Under the pieces are notes generated by a model, which saw only the letters and a program-made list of their open reading frames with translations, ran no database searches and was not told the origin of the DNA. Shown piece by piece: positions 62,490 through 64,000 of a stretch of 64,000 nucleotides of DNA. Both the position numbers and the translations under genes were made by a program. The DNA comes from Prevotella sp. tf2-5 (GTDB lineage: Bacteria > Bacteroidota > Bacteroidia > Bacteroidales > Bacteroidaceae), in NCBI RefSeq assembly GCF_900115435.1, contig NZ_FOWK01000014.1, positions 1 through 64,000 on the forward strand. The letters run 5' to 3'. Position 1 is the stretch's first letter. Each line of letters starts with the position of its first letter.

Positions 62490-63092
62490 TTATTTGTTGA
62501 ACTTGTGTCCGTTCCACTTCAATGTCTTTTTCGTCTTTGTTCCATTGTCATTCCACTTGGTGACAGTGATGTCCTTGCCAGTACGCGGCAGTGCATAGAT
62601 GGTATTGTTATAACTTACTTCAAAACCAGGAGTCTCACACATAGTCATCTTCTTTGTGGCATTATTATAGCGGAGGAAAACGAGCTCGTCATACTGTCCC
62701 AGGCTGGGCTTGCCATTCGAGAAGCTCCAACGGTTATAGGCAAAAAGCTTGTGCTTCTTGTCAGCCTCGTTCCAATAGCACATCTCTATCCTGCTTAAGT
62801 GTTCCTCGTATCTGAACTCATAGACCATAAAGCCGTTCCTCTTGTCAACGGTCAGTGTCACATTCTTATCTTGTGACTCACCTTGACGATAACGTTCCAA
62901 AGCATCTTTGATTCCTGCTGTCGCTTCCTGGTCGCACTCTTCTTCATCATCATCGCCAGTGACGAGGAATGCCCATGCAAGGTCGACGATGTCGGGGGAT
63001 GTACCAAGAAACCCTACCTCAATACTTTTTTGTGCACTCGCTGTGATTGTCATAGCTGAGAAAGCCACCCACATAAATAATTTTTTCATCAT
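62490..63092 (-). CDS. Hypothetical secreted protein
   Basis: 200 residues with a signal peptide (cleavage after ITASAQ). The mature protein has an acidic stretch GDDDEEECDQE and then regular beta-type sequence ending KTKKTLKWNGHKFNK. I do not recognise the family. Promoter TACCTTTG on the minus strand near 63129-63136; yicC follows after 15 bases and may be read through. Confidence 0.75.
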   Translation of the reverse strand: MMKKLFMWVAFSAMTITASAQKSIEVGFLGTSPDIVDLAWAFLVTGDDDEEECDQEATAGIKDALERYRQGESQDKNVTLTVDKRNGFMVYEFRYEEHLSRIEMCYWNEADKKHKLFAYNRWSFSNGKPSLGQYDELVFLRYNNATKKMTMCETPGFEVSYNNTIYALPRTGKDITVTKWNDNGTKTKKTLKWNGHKFNK

Positions 63093-63264
63093 AGCTTCTT
63101 TTGGTGATTGTTATTTTGACTTTAGACGCAAAGGTACGGGTTTTATTTTAATTTTCCAACCTTTTCTGTAAAAAACACACTCAACAAAAGAATTTCATTC
63201 CTTTTGTTCTCGTTTAATCGATTTTTTTGTACCTTTGCACCTTATAAAATACAAAATAGAAAGA

Positions 63265-63957
63265 ATGGCTTGCATTTTACATATAGAGACCAGTACATCC
63301 GTATGCTCTGTGGCGGTATCGGAAGACAGCCATTGTATCTATCATGAGGAGGAACATAGTGGTCCGAATCATGCGGAGCGGCTGGGGTCGATGGTCGATC
63401 AGGCTTTGTCATTTACGGACAGTCATGCGATTCCTTTCGATGCTGTCGCCGTGAGCTGTGGTCCCGGTTCCTATACAGGACTGCGCATCGGTGTGTCTAT
63501 GGCGAAAGGAGTTTGTTATGGTCGTAACCTACAACTGATCGGGGTACCCACCCTCGAACTGCTATGTGTGCCCGTCTTGCTGGGACATGAGGAGATAGAA
63601 GATAATGCTTTGCTCTGTCCGATGCTTGACGCACGACGGATGGAGGTGTATGCCGCTCTCTATGACCGCGCCTTGAGAGAGGCTCGTCCTGTGAGTGCCG
63701 ACGTGGTGACGGCAGATACCTACAAAGAGTGGCTGGATGAACGCCCTGTGTATTTCTTCGGCAATGGTGCCAAGAAATGTATGGAGACCATCAACCACCC
63801 CAATGCTCACTATATCGATGGCATAGAGCCTATCGCCAAGTGGATGCAGCCGCTCGCTGAGAAGCGGTTGCTAAATGGTCAGATAGAGGATGTCGCCTAT
63901 TTCGTGCCATTCTACCTGAAAGATTTCGTAGCCCTGAAACCAAAGAAATTATTATGA
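63265..63957 (+). CDS. tsaB: tRNA threonylcarbamoyladenosine biosynthesis protein TsaB
   Basis: 230 residues from ATG at 63265, 25 bases after TACCTTTGCA (63230-63239); an upstream extension would include the promoter. ILHIETSTSVCSVAV, HAERLGSMVDQAL and CGPGSYTGLRIGVSMAKGV are TsaB/TsaD-family motifs. TsaB is the scaffold partner of TsaD for making t6A37 in tRNAs. Overlaps the next start by ATGA. Confidence 0.95.
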   Translation: MACILHIETSTSVCSVAVSEDSHCIYHEEEHSGPNHAERLGSMVDQALSFTDSHAIPFDAVAVSCGPGSYTGLRIGVSMAKGVCYGRNLQLIGVPTLELLCVPVLLGHEEIEDNALLCPMLDARRMEVYAALYDRALREARPVSADVVTADTYKEWLDERPVYFFGNGAKKCMETINHPNAHYIDGIEPIAKWMQPLAEKRLLNGQIEDVAYFVPFYLKDFVALKPKKLL

Positions 63958-64000
63958 ACATAGAAGGATTAGACTACAACACGCAACGAGAGAAGTTGCT
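63954..64000 (+). CDS. DUF4290 protein, 5' end only
   Basis: ATG at 63954 overlaps the tsaB stop. The 15 visible codons read MNIEGLDYNTQREKL, matching the usual start of DUF4290 proteins of Bacteroidetes, whose function is unknown. The gene continues past the window edge. Confidence 0.65.
   Translation, partial: MNIEGLDYNTQREKL

Overview
The window comes from a Bacteroidota chromosome, most likely Prevotellaceae (Prevotella sensu lato). The grounds are a SusC/SusD pair, a xylan cluster with GPH symporters, a SdhCAB/FrdCAB complex, and the Bacteroidetes -7 promoter TAnnTTTG (usually TACCTTTGCA or TATCTTTGCA) in front of most transcription units. Many genes overlap by ATGA or GTGA. No rRNA, tRNA or CRISPR array was recognised.

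Layout. 1-354: truncated end of an IS4-type (DUF4372) element. 355-766: one arm of a 203-bp inverted repeat, then an operator and promoter for susCD (767-5842). 5.9-24.4 kb: mostly housekeeping genes (type II glutaminyl cyclase, coaD, ruvB, a CE2 esterase, cobD with an ABC ATPase, M16 peptidase, PfkB kinase, flavodiiron protein, ECF sigma factor, BASS transporter, murQ, DMT transporter, a histidine kinase lacking its phospho-acceptor His, HAD phosphatase, msrA). 24.5-28.0 kb: succinate dehydrogenase/fumarate reductase. 28.1-35.8 kb: xylan utilisation cluster (GH43, GH10, two GPH symporters, SGNH acetylesterase) with an ECF sigma remnant at its downstream end. 35.9-37.9 kb: lgt and ychF. 37.9-43.2 kb: repeat-rich accessory island with the second arm of the inverted repeat, a DUF4143 ATPase, a chimeric pseudogene, and a GIY-YIG protein with eight copies of a roughly 50-residue module. 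43.3-48.7 kb: small metabolic and hypothetical genes. 48.9-49.7 kb: non-coding block of heptamer repeats arranged as nested inverted arrays. 49.8-60.4 kb: surface polysaccharide/LPS locus (flippase, glycosyltransferases, two paralogous membrane proteins, HAD-IB phosphatase, two acyltransferases, phosphoethanolamine transferase). 60.4-64 kb: nadD, gmk, yicC, a secreted protein, tsaB and the start of a DUF4290 gene.

Functional links. A roughly 50-bp sequence is shared by three promoters: susCD (649-697), the xylan operon (32196-32245) and the second GPH symporter (35852-35901). At all three it sits 12-13 bp upstream of the -7 box. This predicts one activator, plausibly a XynR-like hybrid two-component regulator encoded elsewhere, and suggests that the otherwise unassigned susCD pair imports xylan fragments for the GH10/GH43/esterase/symporter set 23 kb away.

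Repeats are the other theme. Seven-bp tandem arrays occur between genes, between divergent promoters and inside one coding sequence. Three unrelated 22-bp arrays, hairpin elements and a 9-bp repeat inside an ABC ATPase gene are also present. The 203-bp inverted repeats bracket about 37.7 kb and could mediate its inversion.
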